Assembly: GCA_020026075.1 (NCBI GenBank)
Contig: JAHHQZ010000001.1
Coordinates: 1-64,000 of the forward strand
Source: Actinobacillus sp.
Lineage (GTDB): Bacteria; Pseudomonadota; Gammaproteobacteria; Enterobacterales; Pasteurellaceae
Direction: 5' to 3'
Length of the DNA stretch: 64,000 nucleotides
Shown here: positions 44,294-53,059 of the stretch, piece by piece
Numbering within the stretch: position 1 is the stretch's first letter
Layout: each line of letters starts with the position of its first letter
Translations under genes and position numbers: made by a program
The notes under the pieces: model-generated
Databases searched by the model: none
Told to the model about the DNA's origin: nothing
The model's input: only the letters and a program-made list of their open reading frames with translations

Positions 44294-45361
44294 CTAAACT
44301 GAACCACGTTGTTGTACAGCGGCTGCCAGTTGTTCGAGCAGTTTTTCTGTATCCTGCCAGCCGATACAGGCATCGGTAATACTTTGCCCGTAACGCAGTG
44401 GTTGATCGCTGAGATCTTGCCGTCCCTCTTCAAGATGACTTTCCACCATTACGCCGAGAATGTGCGTTGATCCTTGGGCGATCTGCTGGCAAACATCATC
44501 GCACACTGTAAGCTGGCGTTTGAAATCTTTGCAACTATTGGCATGGCTGAAATCTACCATTACTCGCGCACGATCTTGTGGCATTTGTGAGCAAATTTTT
44601 TCAATGGATTCAGCGTCATAGTTCGTGCCGTTATCGCCGCCGCGTAAAATAATATGGCAATCTTCGTTGCCTTTGGTGTACACAATAGCCGAACTACCAA
44701 ACTTGGTCACAGATAAAAAGGCGTGCGGTGAGCTTGCTGCTTGCATTGCATCTAAGGCAACTTTAACGCTGCCATTCGTGGCATTTTTGAAACCAACCGC
44801 ACAAGAAAGCCCAGAGGCTAGTTCACGGTGAACTTGCGATTCTGTGGTTCTCGCGCCAATCGCTCCCCAGCTCATTAAATCGGACAAATATTGTGGCGTA
44901 ATAATATCTAAAAATTCCCCTGCCGTTGGCAAACCTAATTGATTGATATCGCACAATAATTTTCGTGCGATTTTTAATCCATCGTTCAAGGCAAAGGAAT
45001 GATTGAGATAAGGATCATTGATCAACCCTTTCCAGCCGACTGTCGTTCGAGGTTTTTCAAAATACACCCGCATAACGATTTCCAGCTCGTTTTGGTAGCG
45101 ATCCCGTAGTTTTTTAAGGCGAGCAGCATATTCAAGTGCAGATTTAGGGTCGTGAATGGAGCAAGGACCAATCACCACCAGCAATTTCTGACTTTCACCT
45201 TGAATAATGGCGCGCACCGCTTGACGCCCTTGCCGTACAGTTTGCTGAATGGTTTGCGTTAAGGGATATTTCTCAAACAACGCAATCGGGGGCAAAACCT
45301 GTTCAATTTTAGTCACACGGCTATCGTCTTGTGGCATACTGCTCGCCATTTTTTCTGTCAT
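44294..45361 (-). CDS. aroG: 3-deoxy-7-phosphoheptulonate (DAHP) synthase, type I
   Basis: 355 residues; first step of the shikimate pathway (PEP + erythrose-4-P). LLVVIGPCSIHDPKSALEYA, MRVYFEKPRTTVGWKGLINDP, GARTTESQVHRELASGLSCAVGFKN and ILRGGDNGTNYD with MVDFSHANS are hallmarks. Which feedback type (Phe or Tyr sensitive) cannot be settled by eye; the symbol follows the usual Haemophilus name. Its ATG lies in a YYGGAAT arm (GGCCGGAATAATG), 16 bases after the lysS stop. Confidence 0.92.
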   Translation of the reverse strand: MTEKMASSMPQDDSRVTKIEQVLPPIALFEKYPLTQTIQQTVRQGRQAVRAIIQGESQKLLVVIGPCSIHDPKSALEYAARLKKLRDRYQNELEIVMRVYFEKPRTTVGWKGLINDPYLNHSFALNDGLKIARKLLCDINQLGLPTAGEFLDIITPQYLSDLMSWGAIGARTTESQVHRELASGLSCAVGFKNATNGSVKVALDAMQAASSPHAFLSVTKFGSSAIVYTKGNEDCHIILRGGDNGTNYDAESIEKICSQMPQDRARVMVDFSHANSCKDFKRQLTVCDDVCQQIAQGSTHILGVMVESHLEEGRQDLSDQPLRYGQSITDACIGWQDTEKLLEQLAAAVQQRGSV

Positions 45362-45373
45362 TATTCCGGCCTA
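45361..45373 (-). repeat. YYGGAAT word over the aroG start codon
   Basis: On the minus strand TAGGCCGGAATAATG ends in the aroG start codon; the GGA may also serve as its ribosome site. Confidence 0.65.
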
Positions 45374-45377
45374 GCAA

Positions 45378-46877
45378 TTATTTGTGTTTCATCGCTGGGA
45401 ATAGGATCACATCACGGATTGATGGTGCGTTGGCAAATAGCATTGCGATACGGTCGATGCCTAAGCCTTCACCCGCTGTTGGCGGTAAACCGTGTTCTAA
45501 GGCCGTGATAAAGTCGTCATCTTTGAACATTGCCTCATCATCGCCCGCTTCTTTGGCGGCAACTTGTGCTTCAAAACGTTCTGCTTGATCTTCTGCGTCA
45601 TTTAATTCGGAGAAACCGTTACCAATTTCACGTCCGCCGATGAATAATTCAAAACGATCCGTCACATCAGGGTTTTCGTCATTACGGCGTGCCAACGGCG
45701 AAATTTCCGCAGGGTGCGCCATTAAGAAAGTTGGTTGAATGAGATGATGTTCTGCCACTTCTTCAAAAATCGCATTCACCATACTGCCTAAGCCCCAAGA
45801 TTTCTGCACTTCAATGCCTAATTTTTCACATAACGCACGTGTTTTACCTTCGTCATAAAGATCTGCTTTATCAATGCCTTTGCCGTATTTCACGATGGCA
45901 TCGTGCATTGTGATACGTTCAAATGGTTTGCCGAAATCAAATTCGTATTCGCCGTAAGTTACAATAGTAGTGCCGAGAATATCTAAGGCTAACTTGCGGA
46001 ATAATTCTTCGGTGTTATCCATTAAATCGTGGTAATCCGCATAGGCTTGGTAGTATTCCAGCATTGTAAATTCTGGGTTGTGGCGCACGCTAACGCCTTC
46101 GTTACGGAAGTTGCGGTTTAATTCAAACACACGTTCAAAGCCGCCAACTACAAGACGTTTTAAATACAACTCTGGGGCGATACGCAAGTACATATCCATA
46201 TCCAATGCATTGTGGTGAGTGATAAATGGACGAGCTGCCGCACCGCCTGGAATAACGTGTAGCATTGGGGTTTCAACTTCAATAAAGCCTTTGCTAATAA
46301 AATAATCACGCATTCCAGCGATCACTTTTGAGCGGATCACGAACGTACGGCGAGATTCTTCATTAGAAATTAAATCTAGGTAACGTTGACGGTAGCGAGT
46401 TTCTTGATCGCTTAAACCGTGGAATTTATCCGGCAATGGGCGCAAGGCTTTGGTGAGTAGTTCCACTTCGCTCGCACGTACAGTAAGTTCGCCTGTTTTG
46501 GTTTTAAATAAAACTCCTTTAATACCCACGATGTCGCCTAAATCCCATTGGCTCACATCCTCTGCGTATACGTTTTCAGGCAAGTTATTTTTTGCCACGT
46601 ACGCTTGAATACGTCCGCCCATATCTTGCAAAGCAATGAAAGTCGCTTTACCCATTGTGCGGCGCATCATAATGCGTCCAGCCACAGCCACTGAAATATC
46701 CGCATCTTTTAATGTTTCTGCATCCATTTCACCATATTTGGCGTGTAATTCATTGCTTAACGCATCACGACGAAAGGTATTTGGAAAAGGCTGACCTTTG
46801 GCACGTAATTGTTGTAATTTTTCACGGCGTACCGCCATTTCACCGTTCATATCTTGTTCAAAAGTTTGTTCTGACAT
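45378..46877 (-). CDS. lysS: Lysyl-tRNA synthetase (class II)
   Basis: 499 residues. OB-fold anticodon domain (about 60-145, VAGRIMMRRTMGKATFIALQD), then class II motifs: IEVETPMLHVIPGGAAARPF, FRNEGVSVRHNPEFTMLEYYQAY and GLPPTAGEGLGIDRIAMLF. It is encoded just downstream of prfB (28 bases), the same prfB-lysS order as in E. coli. Confidence 0.97.
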   Translation of the reverse strand: MSEQTFEQDMNGEMAVRREKLQQLRAKGQPFPNTFRRDALSNELHAKYGEMDAETLKDADISVAVAGRIMMRRTMGKATFIALQDMGGRIQAYVAKNNLPENVYAEDVSQWDLGDIVGIKGVLFKTKTGELTVRASEVELLTKALRPLPDKFHGLSDQETRYRQRYLDLISNEESRRTFVIRSKVIAGMRDYFISKGFIEVETPMLHVIPGGAAARPFITHHNALDMDMYLRIAPELYLKRLVVGGFERVFELNRNFRNEGVSVRHNPEFTMLEYYQAYADYHDLMDNTEELFRKLALDILGTTIVTYGEYEFDFGKPFERITMHDAIVKYGKGIDKADLYDEGKTRALCEKLGIEVQKSWGLGSMVNAIFEEVAEHHLIQPTFLMAHPAEISPLARRNDENPDVTDRFELFIGGREIGNGFSELNDAEDQAERFEAQVAAKEAGDDEAMFKDDDFITALEHGLPPTAGEGLGIDRIAMLFANAPSIRDVILFPAMKHK

Positions 46878-46905
46878 AGTTTTTCCTTGGTTGACGAGTT
46901 AAAAA

Positions 46906-48004
46906 TTAAAGCCCCGCTTTAAGGCTTGCTTCGATAAATGGATCTAAGGCACCGTCTAGTACAGCTTGTGTATTGCGATTTTCCACACCTGTGCGCAGAT
47001 CTTTAATACGGGCATCATCTAGCACATAAGAGCGAATCTGACTGCCCCAGCCGATATCGGATTTGGCATCTTCCATCGCCTGTTTTTCAGCATTTTTCTT
47101 TTTCATTTCCAATTCGTACAACTTGGCACGTAATTGTTTCATCGCTTGATCTTTATTTTTGTGCTGAGAACGATCGTTTTGGCACTGCACCACGACACCG
47201 CTTGGGATATGGGTAATGCGCACTGCACTTTCCGTTTTATTGATATGCTGACCGCCCGCCCCTGACGCACGGTACACATCAATTCGCAAATCCGCTGGAT
47301 TGATTTCAATATCAATATCATCGGTAATTTCAGGGTACACAAAAGCAGCACTAAACGACGTGTGGCGGCGGTTGTTGGAGTCAAATGGTGATTTACGAAC
47401 TAAACGATGAATGCCTGTTTCTGTGCGCAGCCAGCCGTAAGCATATTCGCCTGAAATTTTCACAGTGGCGGATTTAAGCCCTGCCACATCGCCATCGGAT
47501 ACTTCGATGAGTTCCGTTTTAAAGCCTTTGCTATCCGCCCAGCGCAAATACATTCTAAGCAGCATTTCCGTCCAGTCTTGAGCCTCAGTACCACCAGAAC
47601 CTGCTTGTAAATCCAAATAGCAGTCGTTGGCATCATTTTCGCCGCTAAACATTCGGCGAAACTCTAATTTGGTGAGTTTTTCTTCAAGACTGTTTGCCTC
47701 AGCGCAAGCCTCGTTAAAGGTGTCTTCATCTTCGGCTTCAATGGCGAGTTCCAGCAAGCCGTCCACGTCATCTAAGCCTTGTTCTAGTTCGGCAATAGTG
47801 TTGACAATGGCTTCAAGGTTAGCACGTTCTTTGCCTAAGGCTTGGGCGCGTTCTGGTTCATTCCAAATATCGGGCTGTTCAAGTTCGGCGTTGACTTCTT
47901 CTAAGCGTTCACGCTTTGCGTCAACGTCAAAGATACCCCCGAATCACTTGCGTGCGTTGGGTGAGATTGTTGAGTTGATTTTTTATTGAATTGACTTCAA
48001 ACAT
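46906..48004 (-). CDS. prfB: Peptide chain release factor 2, with programmed +1 frameshift
   Basis: Reads UGA and UAA stops. The first 25 codons from ATG at 48004 (MFEVNSIKNQLNNL...) end at an in-frame TGA (47929-47927) in the classic context: an internal SD-like GGGGG, then TAT CTT TGA C. Slipping +1 on CTT continues as DVDAKRERLEE through GGQ (SGAGGQHINKTES), the SPF tripeptide (RKSPFDSN) and the family C-terminus, giving 365 residues, the E. coli length. The frameshift lets RF2 sense its own level. Followed by lysS. Confidence 0.97.
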
Positions 48005-48088
48005 CGTTTTTCTCAGTTGAATTTTAGGGAAAATAAAAGGCTGAATTATAGGCTATTTCAAAGGGTATGGGTAGCTCCCTATAAGACA

Positions 48089-48130
48089 AGGCTGGAATTT
48101 TCATCAAAATTTTGACAAAAATTCCAGCCT
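48089..48130. terminator. YYGGAAT long-form inverted pair between tonB and prfB
   Basis: AGGCTGGAATTTTCATC, AAAATTTTG centre, AAAAATTCCAGCCT. It sits 20 bases after the tonB stop on the minus strand and ahead of prfB. Confidence 0.75.
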
Positions 48131-48149
48131 AGGTGATTCGTTAAAAAAC

Positions 48150-48914
48150 TTAGCGGAAACGAAATGCGATAGGCTGAGTAATTTGACTACCTATCCCTTG
48201 CGGACGCACGCCGATAGGGTAAGCTTTTTTTACGGCTCTTACGGCTTCATCATCTAAATCTTTAACGCCTGATGATTTCGCCACTTGCACATTGCTAATT
48301 TCACCAGCCACAGATAGCGTAAACATTACCATCACGGTACCTTGCTTGCGCATCATTTTCGCTCGTTTTGGATAGCGTTTTTGACGCTCAATTTCACGGC
48401 GCAAGGCACTTAAATATGCACTGATTTCATCCGTTTGCACGCCACTGCCGACTAAATTTGGATTATCCCCTGTGGCACGACCATTACTAGTAGCCTTAGA
48501 GTTAATATTCGCTTTGGAACGAATGATTTTCTTGCCTTTTTCGAGGTTTTCCGTTTTCTTTTTATGGCGAACCTTTTGTTTTTTCGATTTTTCTTCTACA
48601 ATCTTTGGTTTTTCAGGCTTTGGTGGCTCTTTTTTGATTTTCTTCGGCTCGATCTTAGGCTCAGGTTTCACTGTTGGATCCGCCACTTCTTCTTTCGGCT
48701 TTTCCGTTAGTGCTGGTGGGGTTGGCTGAGTCACGGGCTGCGGAACTTCTGTGGTCATTCCTTTGATCATTTCCATTGAAATATGCTTGTCCACATTAGG
48801 TGCATTAAACCCATTCACCCCATTGCTATGCACCACTAAAAGCCATAACCCGCCTAAAATCGCACCGTGAAAGCCAGTAGAAACAAGAAAACCCACTAAG
48901 CCGTTGGCTCTCAT
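48150..48914 (-). CDS. tonB: TonB energy-transduction protein
   Basis: 254 residues. One N-terminal membrane anchor (GFLVSTGFHGAILGGLWLLVV with the SxxxH-type motif), a Pro/Lys/Glu-rich periplasm-spanning region (about 55-150) and a C-terminal TonB box-binding domain (YPKRAKMMRKQGTVMVMFTLSVAGEISNVQVAKSSGVKDLDDEAV). It couples the proton motive force to outer-membrane iron/heme receptors. The start overlaps the exbD stop (ATGA), so the operon is exbB-exbD-tonB. Confidence 0.95.
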   Translation of the reverse strand: MRANGLVGFLVSTGFHGAILGGLWLLVVHSNGVNGFNAPNVDKHISMEMIKGMTTEVPQPVTQPTPPALTEKPKEEVADPTVKPEPKIEPKKIKKEPPKPEKPKIVEEKSKKQKVRHKKKTENLEKGKKIIRSKANINSKATSNGRATGDNPNLVGSGVQTDEISAYLSALRREIERQKRYPKRAKMMRKQGTVMVMFTLSVAGEISNVQVAKSSGVKDLDDEAVRAVKKAYPIGVRPQGIGSQITQPIAFRFR

Positions 48915-49327
48915 TGCGTAGCTCCTACGGCAGCTTGTGGCGCTGCGCTTTCTTTTTTCTGCGTAACAATGGCGATATTTTTAAAGCCGAATTTACTGAT
49001 CAAATCAGTTACCGTCACAAAGCCTTGAAACGGCGAGCGAGCATCCACTTTTACGGTAATTTTTTGATCAGGCGACCAATCTGCCATTGTTTTTTCTAAA
49101 TCGTCTACGCTAATGGGCTGATCATTAAAATAAATGTCGCCCTTTTCGGTGATCGTCAACAATTTAGCGAGATCGTCCGCTTTCAGTTTTACGGCATTTT
49201 GTGCTTTCGGCACGTCTACTTGAATTTTCCCTTGTGAAATGAAACTTGCCGTGATCAGCACAATGGCGAGTAGCACCAACATAATGTCGATGAATGGGAT
49301 AATGTTAATTTCGTCAAACTTTTTCAT
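48911..49327 (-). CDS. exbD: Biopolymer transport protein ExbD
   Basis: 138 residues, one membrane helix (IPFIDIMLVLLAIVLITASFI) with the essential Asp in PFIDIML, then a periplasmic domain. Partner of ExbB and TonB. Eight bases after exbB; overlaps tonB. Confidence 0.95.
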   Translation of the reverse strand: MKKFDEINIIPFIDIMLVLLAIVLITASFISQGKIQVDVPKAQNAVKLKADDLAKLLTITEKGDIYFNDQPISVDDLEKTMADWSPDQKITVKVDARSPFQGFVTVTDLISKFGFKNIAIVTQKKESAAPQAAVGATQ

Positions 49328-49335
49328 AGGCCAAC

Positions 49336-49815
49336 CTAGTCACGTGGGCAGTTTGTTACTTCACCCACAGGGGTTGGTTTCAGTTGTAACGCTTTGAATT
49401 TTAAGCGATTAACTTCTACTTTTCGCATTAAACCGTTGTAACACATCATTGATGGAATAGCGACTAAAATACCGACGGCTGTCGCTTTCAATGCCAAAGA
49501 AAGGTTAAGCATAATGCTGGCGGCATTGATGTCGCCGCCCGTGCTACCTAAATCATAAAAGGTCAACAAAATCCCGATAACCGTTCCTAATAACCCCACG
49601 TAAGGCGCATTGGAGCCGATGGTTGCGATGAGGGTGATATTTTTGGTTAGTGCAATATCTAAATCATAAATATTCGCATAGTTTGATACATTGACACGTG
49701 ACAAAAACAAATAACGCTCCACTACGCACCAAAGCATAATAAAGCTCATAACCCCTAATGTTCCAAGAATAATGTAATCAATATAAGATTGAAGAAATGA
49801 AAAAAGTAGCTGCAT
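49336..49815 (-). CDS. exbB: Biopolymer transport protein ExbB (short form)
   Basis: 159 residues, three membrane helices; the proton-channel core motif is NAPYVGLLGTVIGILLTFYDLG, and the last helix has ALKATAVGILVAIPSMMCYN. It is shorter than E. coli ExbB (244), matching the short Haemophilus type. First gene of the exbB-exbD-tonB operon, with a possible Fur site upstream and a small dyad (AATGGC-TAT-GCCATT, 49841-49855) in its leader. Confidence 0.93.
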   Translation of the reverse strand: MQLLFSFLQSYIDYIILGTLGVMSFIMLWCVVERYLFLSRVNVSNYANIYDLDIALTKNITLIATIGSNAPYVGLLGTVIGILLTFYDLGSTGGDINAASIMLNLSLALKATAVGILVAIPSMMCYNGLMRKVEVNRLKFKALQLKPTPVGEVTNCPRD

Positions 49816-49860
49816 TTTGTATCCTATGCAAAAGCAAAAAAATGGCTATGCCATTGTGAT

Positions 49861-49881
49861 TAGTAATGGTTCTCAATTATA
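49861..49881 (-). promoter_or_regulatory. Possible Fur box and -10 upstream of exbB
   Basis: TGAGAACCATTACTA on the minus strand has a partial match to the Fur consensus and overlaps TATAAT (49881-49876). Weak by itself; iron control of tonB operons makes it plausible. Confidence 0.4.
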
Positions 49882-49890
49882 AACAATGCT

Positions 49891-50568
49891 ATGAAAAAAT
49901 CCACGACATTTTTAACAAATACCCCAAATGAAGTAGGGTTATTACCGCTTCATCAACTACCGCAACAGCCGTTGCTGGGTTCACCTAGCCAATGGCAACA
50001 AGAAACCGCTCATTTACCTAAAAACATTGCCCAGTGGCTCAGCTGGGAACATTCGCTTACGGCGGCATTGTGCCAGCATTGTTCGCAGTTTGATGTGGCG
50101 GTTTTGGCGGAAGATTTTTTACCCCAACAAAAAGGGAAAAACTCCACGCTGGAATTTTTCCCAAAATTTTGTACGTCCTCCCTTTGGCGGCGCTGCGTTG
50201 TACTGCAAGGCGATGGCGTGCCTTGGATTTATGCGGAAACCTTTACCCCTTCCGCCAAGCTCGCTCGCACCTTGCAACAGCTCGGTGATACGCCGTTGGG
50301 GCTGTGGCTTTTTGCCCAAAAACCACGCCGAGAAATCTGGGGATGGCGTAACTTTTCTACGGAAAATCACAAAATTTCGTCAAATATTCCGACCTTGCCC
50401 ATTACCTTCGCTCGCTTTACACGCTGGCAAATTGACAATGAACCATTGCTAATTGTGGAATTTTTTTTAACGTCTTTTGATTTCCCTTTTGAACTATCGA
50501 AGGTACAGAAAAGCCAGTACCGCCAACGCCACTGTCGCCCAGCCGATCCATTCAATAAAGCGAGGTAA
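49891..50568 (+). CDS. ubiC: Chorismate--pyruvate lyase (4-hydroxybenzoate synthase), C-terminally extended
   Basis: 225 residues against about 165 in E. coli. The core is recognisable: WLSWEHSLTAAL, LWRRCVVLQGDGVPWIYAETFTP, LGDTPLGLWLF and LLIVEFFLTSF. It splits chorismate into 4-hydroxybenzoate for ubiquinone. Two YYGGAAT copies lie in the coding part (50146-50170 and 50371-50396). After the usual end the frame runs on for about 25 residues (FPFELSKVQKSQYRQRH...) into the 3' end of the convergent yqaA-type gene, overlapping it by 75 bases; a lost stop codon is likely. Divergent from exbB. Confidence 0.85.
   Translation: MKKSTTFLTNTPNEVGLLPLHQLPQQPLLGSPSQWQQETAHLPKNIAQWLSWEHSLTAALCQHCSQFDVAVLAEDFLPQQKGKNSTLEFFPKFCTSSLWRRCVVLQGDGVPWIYAETFTPSAKLARTLQQLGDTPLGLWLFAQKPRREIWGWRNFSTENHKISSNIPTLPITFARFTRWQIDNEPLLIVEFFLTSFDFPFELSKVQKSQYRQRHCRPADPFNKAR
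50146..50170 (+). repeat. YYGGAAT word inside ubiC, copy 1
   Basis: ACGCTGGAATTTTTCCC then AAAATTTTG; encodes STLEFFPKFC. Confidence 0.7.
50371..50396 (-). repeat. YYGGAAT word inside ubiC, copy 2
   Basis: AAAATTTCGTCAAATATTCC then GACCTT; minus orientation, encodes KISSNIPTL in a stretch longer than in E. coli UbiC. Confidence 0.75.
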
Positions 50569-51069
50569 TTTGTCAGCAAATTTACGCCCACCCCACGCAC
50601 ACAGTAAGGCTACCAGCATAAAGCGTGCGGTGCGAGAAATCGCCGCCGCTAGTACGAAAGGCAAAAAAGCCATTTGCATAACGCCAGCACAAAGGGTGAA
50701 CACTTTATAAGGGATCGGTGAAAAGCCCGCCACAAACACAATCATCACGCCCCAGCGGTCAAACCATTGCCCCACTTCCGCCCACTGATGGGCGTAGCCT
50801 AAATGTTGCATTGTTTCCGTTACCCAATGAGTAGCGTAAAAGCCAATGGCATAGCCCACCACTCCCCCAAGCGTTGAACTAAGCCCTGCGAGCAAAGCAA
50901 AACGCCACGCCTTATTGGGCTTGGTTAAGCTCATTGGCATTAGCATTACATCTGGCGGAATAGGGAAAAAAATAGCTTCAATAAAACTCACAAACGCCAG
51001 CCAAAAAGGGGCGAAACGATGTTGCGCCCATTGGGTTGTTTTTTGATAAATCGGGGTGAAAATTTTCAT
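50494..51069 (-). CDS. yqaA: YqaA-type (SNARE-associated/VTT) membrane protein
   Basis: 191 residues with four or five membrane segments and the VTT features FIEAIFFPIPPDVMLMPMSL (about 28-47) and GGVVGYAIGFYATHW, then FSPIPYKVFTLCAGVM. YqaA-like and DedA-like proteins are thought to handle membrane lipids; the exact role is not known. Convergent with ubiC, overlapping its end. Confidence 0.88.
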   Translation of the reverse strand: MKIFTPIYQKTTQWAQHRFAPFWLAFVSFIEAIFFPIPPDVMLMPMSLTKPNKAWRFALLAGLSSTLGGVVGYAIGFYATHWVTETMQHLGYAHQWAEVGQWFDRWGVMIVFVAGFSPIPYKVFTLCAGVMQMAFLPFVLAAAISRTARFMLVALLCAWGGRKFADKLPRFIEWIGWATVALAVLAFLYLR

Positions 51070-51123
51070 CTTTTCCTTTCAACATAAAAAAGGCAAAACC
51101 GTAGTTTTGCCTAGAATATTCAA

Positions 51124-52674
51124 TTAGTCACGTTTTTTTAATAATAAAATGGTCGTCAGCATAATAATTGCCGTTGCCACAAAACCGAAACTTGCTGCAA
51201 CACTTAGTGTGTAACCACCATCAGTGATGGCAAAACCAATCACAAGATAGCCCACAATGCTCGCTACGGCAACGGTTAAAGCATAAGGCAACTGGGTAAT
51301 CACGTGTACCATATGATCACAGCGTGCGCCTGTTGAAGACAAAATGGTAGTATCGGAAATCGGTGAACAGTGGTCGCCACACACTGCGCCAGCCATTACC
51401 GCAGATAAGCTTGGAATCATCATTTCCATTGAAGATGTAGCGGCAATCGCAGCAGCAATAGGCAACATAATACCAAAGGTTCCCCAGCTTGTGCCTGTAC
51501 AAAATGCCATCGCAATACTAAGTACAAATAACAAGGCTGGAATAACGGCAATCGGTAAGCTATCTGAAATTAAATGAGATAAATAAACGCCTGTTTTCAT
51601 ATCACTTACCACGTTGTTGATCGTCCAAGCGAAAATCAAAATTAAAATAGCACCGAACATTGAACGCACGCCAAGCCCCCAAGAACGAACATAGGCAGGC
51701 AAGCTAAGTAAGCCATCTCGCCAAATGCAAAGGCTTAATACAAATACGGAGCTTAATCCACCCACAACCAAAGAAATACCGACCGTGGTATATTCAAAAG
51801 CGCCGAGAATAGAGAACGCTTGTCCTTCAGCGGCGAGCGCTTCCGACCCTGTATAAATCATCATCGCCACAGTCACTAAAATTAACGCCGCAATCGGTAA
51901 CAACAGGTTACGCACACGTCCATTGGTTTGAGCAATTTGATCATCTTGCGCTGGTGCTTCCATCGCCAAGCGTTCGTATTTCACCATCGGACCAATATCA
52001 AAGGAAAAATAAGCCACAATAAACACCATTACGATAGAAAAAATCGCATAGAAGTTCATTGAACTCATCACCATAAACGCCCCCATCGGCGAATAACTGG
52101 TAACTGAATAAGACGCTAACAGTCCTGAAATTAGCGTAATAATATACGCACCCCAGCTTGAAACTGGCATTAGCACGCACATCGGTGCGGCTGTGGAATC
52201 TAAGGTGTAGGCTAATTTTGCACGAGAAACGTGGAATTTATCCGTTACAGGACGAGCAATTGCCCCTACGGCTAGACTATGGAAATAGTCATCAATAAAA
52301 GTTACAAACACCAATGAAGCCGCCATTAGTTTTGCACCACGACGATCTTTAATATGTTGTTTTGCCCAGCGTGCAAAAGCTTCATTCGTGCCTGATTCGC
52401 TTAGCATTGCCGTTAGCACACCAAGCAAAAGTAAGAAGATAACGATGTTAATGCTGTTCCAGTTAGCAACACCATTACTATATGCAATCGAAGTGACACT
52501 ATGGAAAATGTATTCAACGGTATTGATTGGGTGAGCTGCGGCGAGCATCAGTGCGCCAACAACAATACCAACACTAAGGGATAAAATAACGCGGCGTGTG
52601 GCGATCGCTAAGATCAACGCCACTACTGGGGGTAAGATAGATAACCCGCTATGTGAATAATCAATAAGAGACAT
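51124..52674 (-). CDS. nhaC: NhaC-family Na+/H+ antiporter, likely a lysine-regulated transporter
   Basis: 516 residues, about 11-12 membrane helices, with NhaC signatures FIDDYFHSLAVGAIARPVTDKF, LDSTAAPMCVLMPVSSWGAYI, CTGTSWGTFGIMLPIAAA and GDHCSPISDTTILSSTG. NhaC proteins exchange Na+ for H+, but family members behind lysine riboswitches have been proposed to move lysine. The riboswitch upstream and dapA just beyond support lysine control. GAGGAAG precedes the ATG. Confidence 0.9.
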   Translation of the reverse strand: MSLIDYSHSGLSILPPVVALILAIATRRVILSLSVGIVVGALMLAAAHPINTVEYIFHSVTSIAYSNGVANWNSINIVIFLLLLGVLTAMLSESGTNEAFARWAKQHIKDRRGAKLMAASLVFVTFIDDYFHSLAVGAIARPVTDKFHVSRAKLAYTLDSTAAPMCVLMPVSSWGAYIITLISGLLASYSVTSYSPMGAFMVMSSMNFYAIFSIVMVFIVAYFSFDIGPMVKYERLAMEAPAQDDQIAQTNGRVRNLLLPIAALILVTVAMMIYTGSEALAAEGQAFSILGAFEYTTVGISLVVGGLSSVFVLSLCIWRDGLLSLPAYVRSWGLGVRSMFGAILILIFAWTINNVVSDMKTGVYLSHLISDSLPIAVIPALLFVLSIAMAFCTGTSWGTFGIMLPIAAAIAATSSMEMMIPSLSAVMAGAVCGDHCSPISDTTILSSTGARCDHMVHVITQLPYALTVAVASIVGYLVIGFAITDGGYTLSVAASFGFVATAIIMLTTILLLKKRD

Positions 52675-52759
52675 TTTGTTCTTCCTCTAATGTGAAGGGA
52701 GAACCACTGACATCTAATACATCAAGAGAAAGTAAAGAATAAAAGGCAGGACAAGTTGA

Positions 52760-52948
52760 CCAACCTAACCAGTAGCACTCCATAGTTTAAACAATTTAAG
52801 CTATGACAGTTACGCACCTTTCGGATACGCACCCAACCAGTTTGAACGACTTCGCACTGATTTCGGCGATAGCTCCTTTTATTTTTCTTCAACGTTATCC
52901 ACTCAGAAAAACGACTCATAGCCATCGCAACCTCTACCAAAGTAGGAT
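52760..52948 (-). ncRNA. Lysine riboswitch (L box) upstream of nhaC
   Basis: On the minus strand the conserved blocks occur in order: AGAGGTTGCG (52935-52926), GGAGCTATCGCCGAAAT (52876-52860) and TATGGAGTGCTAC (52783-52771), with P4/P5-type hairpins between. A promoter TTGCAT-16-TAGATT (52982-52955) places the start at about 52948. No clear terminator with U-run precedes nhaC, so control may be at translation. Lysine binding would reduce nhaC expression. Confidence 0.85.
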
Positions 52949-52954
52949 TGCGAC

Positions 52955-52982
52955 AATCTACACGAAAAAACACCAAATGCAA
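52955..52982 (-). promoter_or_regulatory. Promoter of the lysine riboswitch-nhaC transcript
   Basis: TTGCAT (52982-52977), 16-base spacer, TAGATT (52960-52955). Confidence 0.5.
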
Positions 52983-53059
52983 TAAAAAACTTTGGCAATT
53001 TTTAAAAAATTTTGCGATCCTAATCGTTTATATTTCGTTACAAAATTAAGGAGCGTTTT

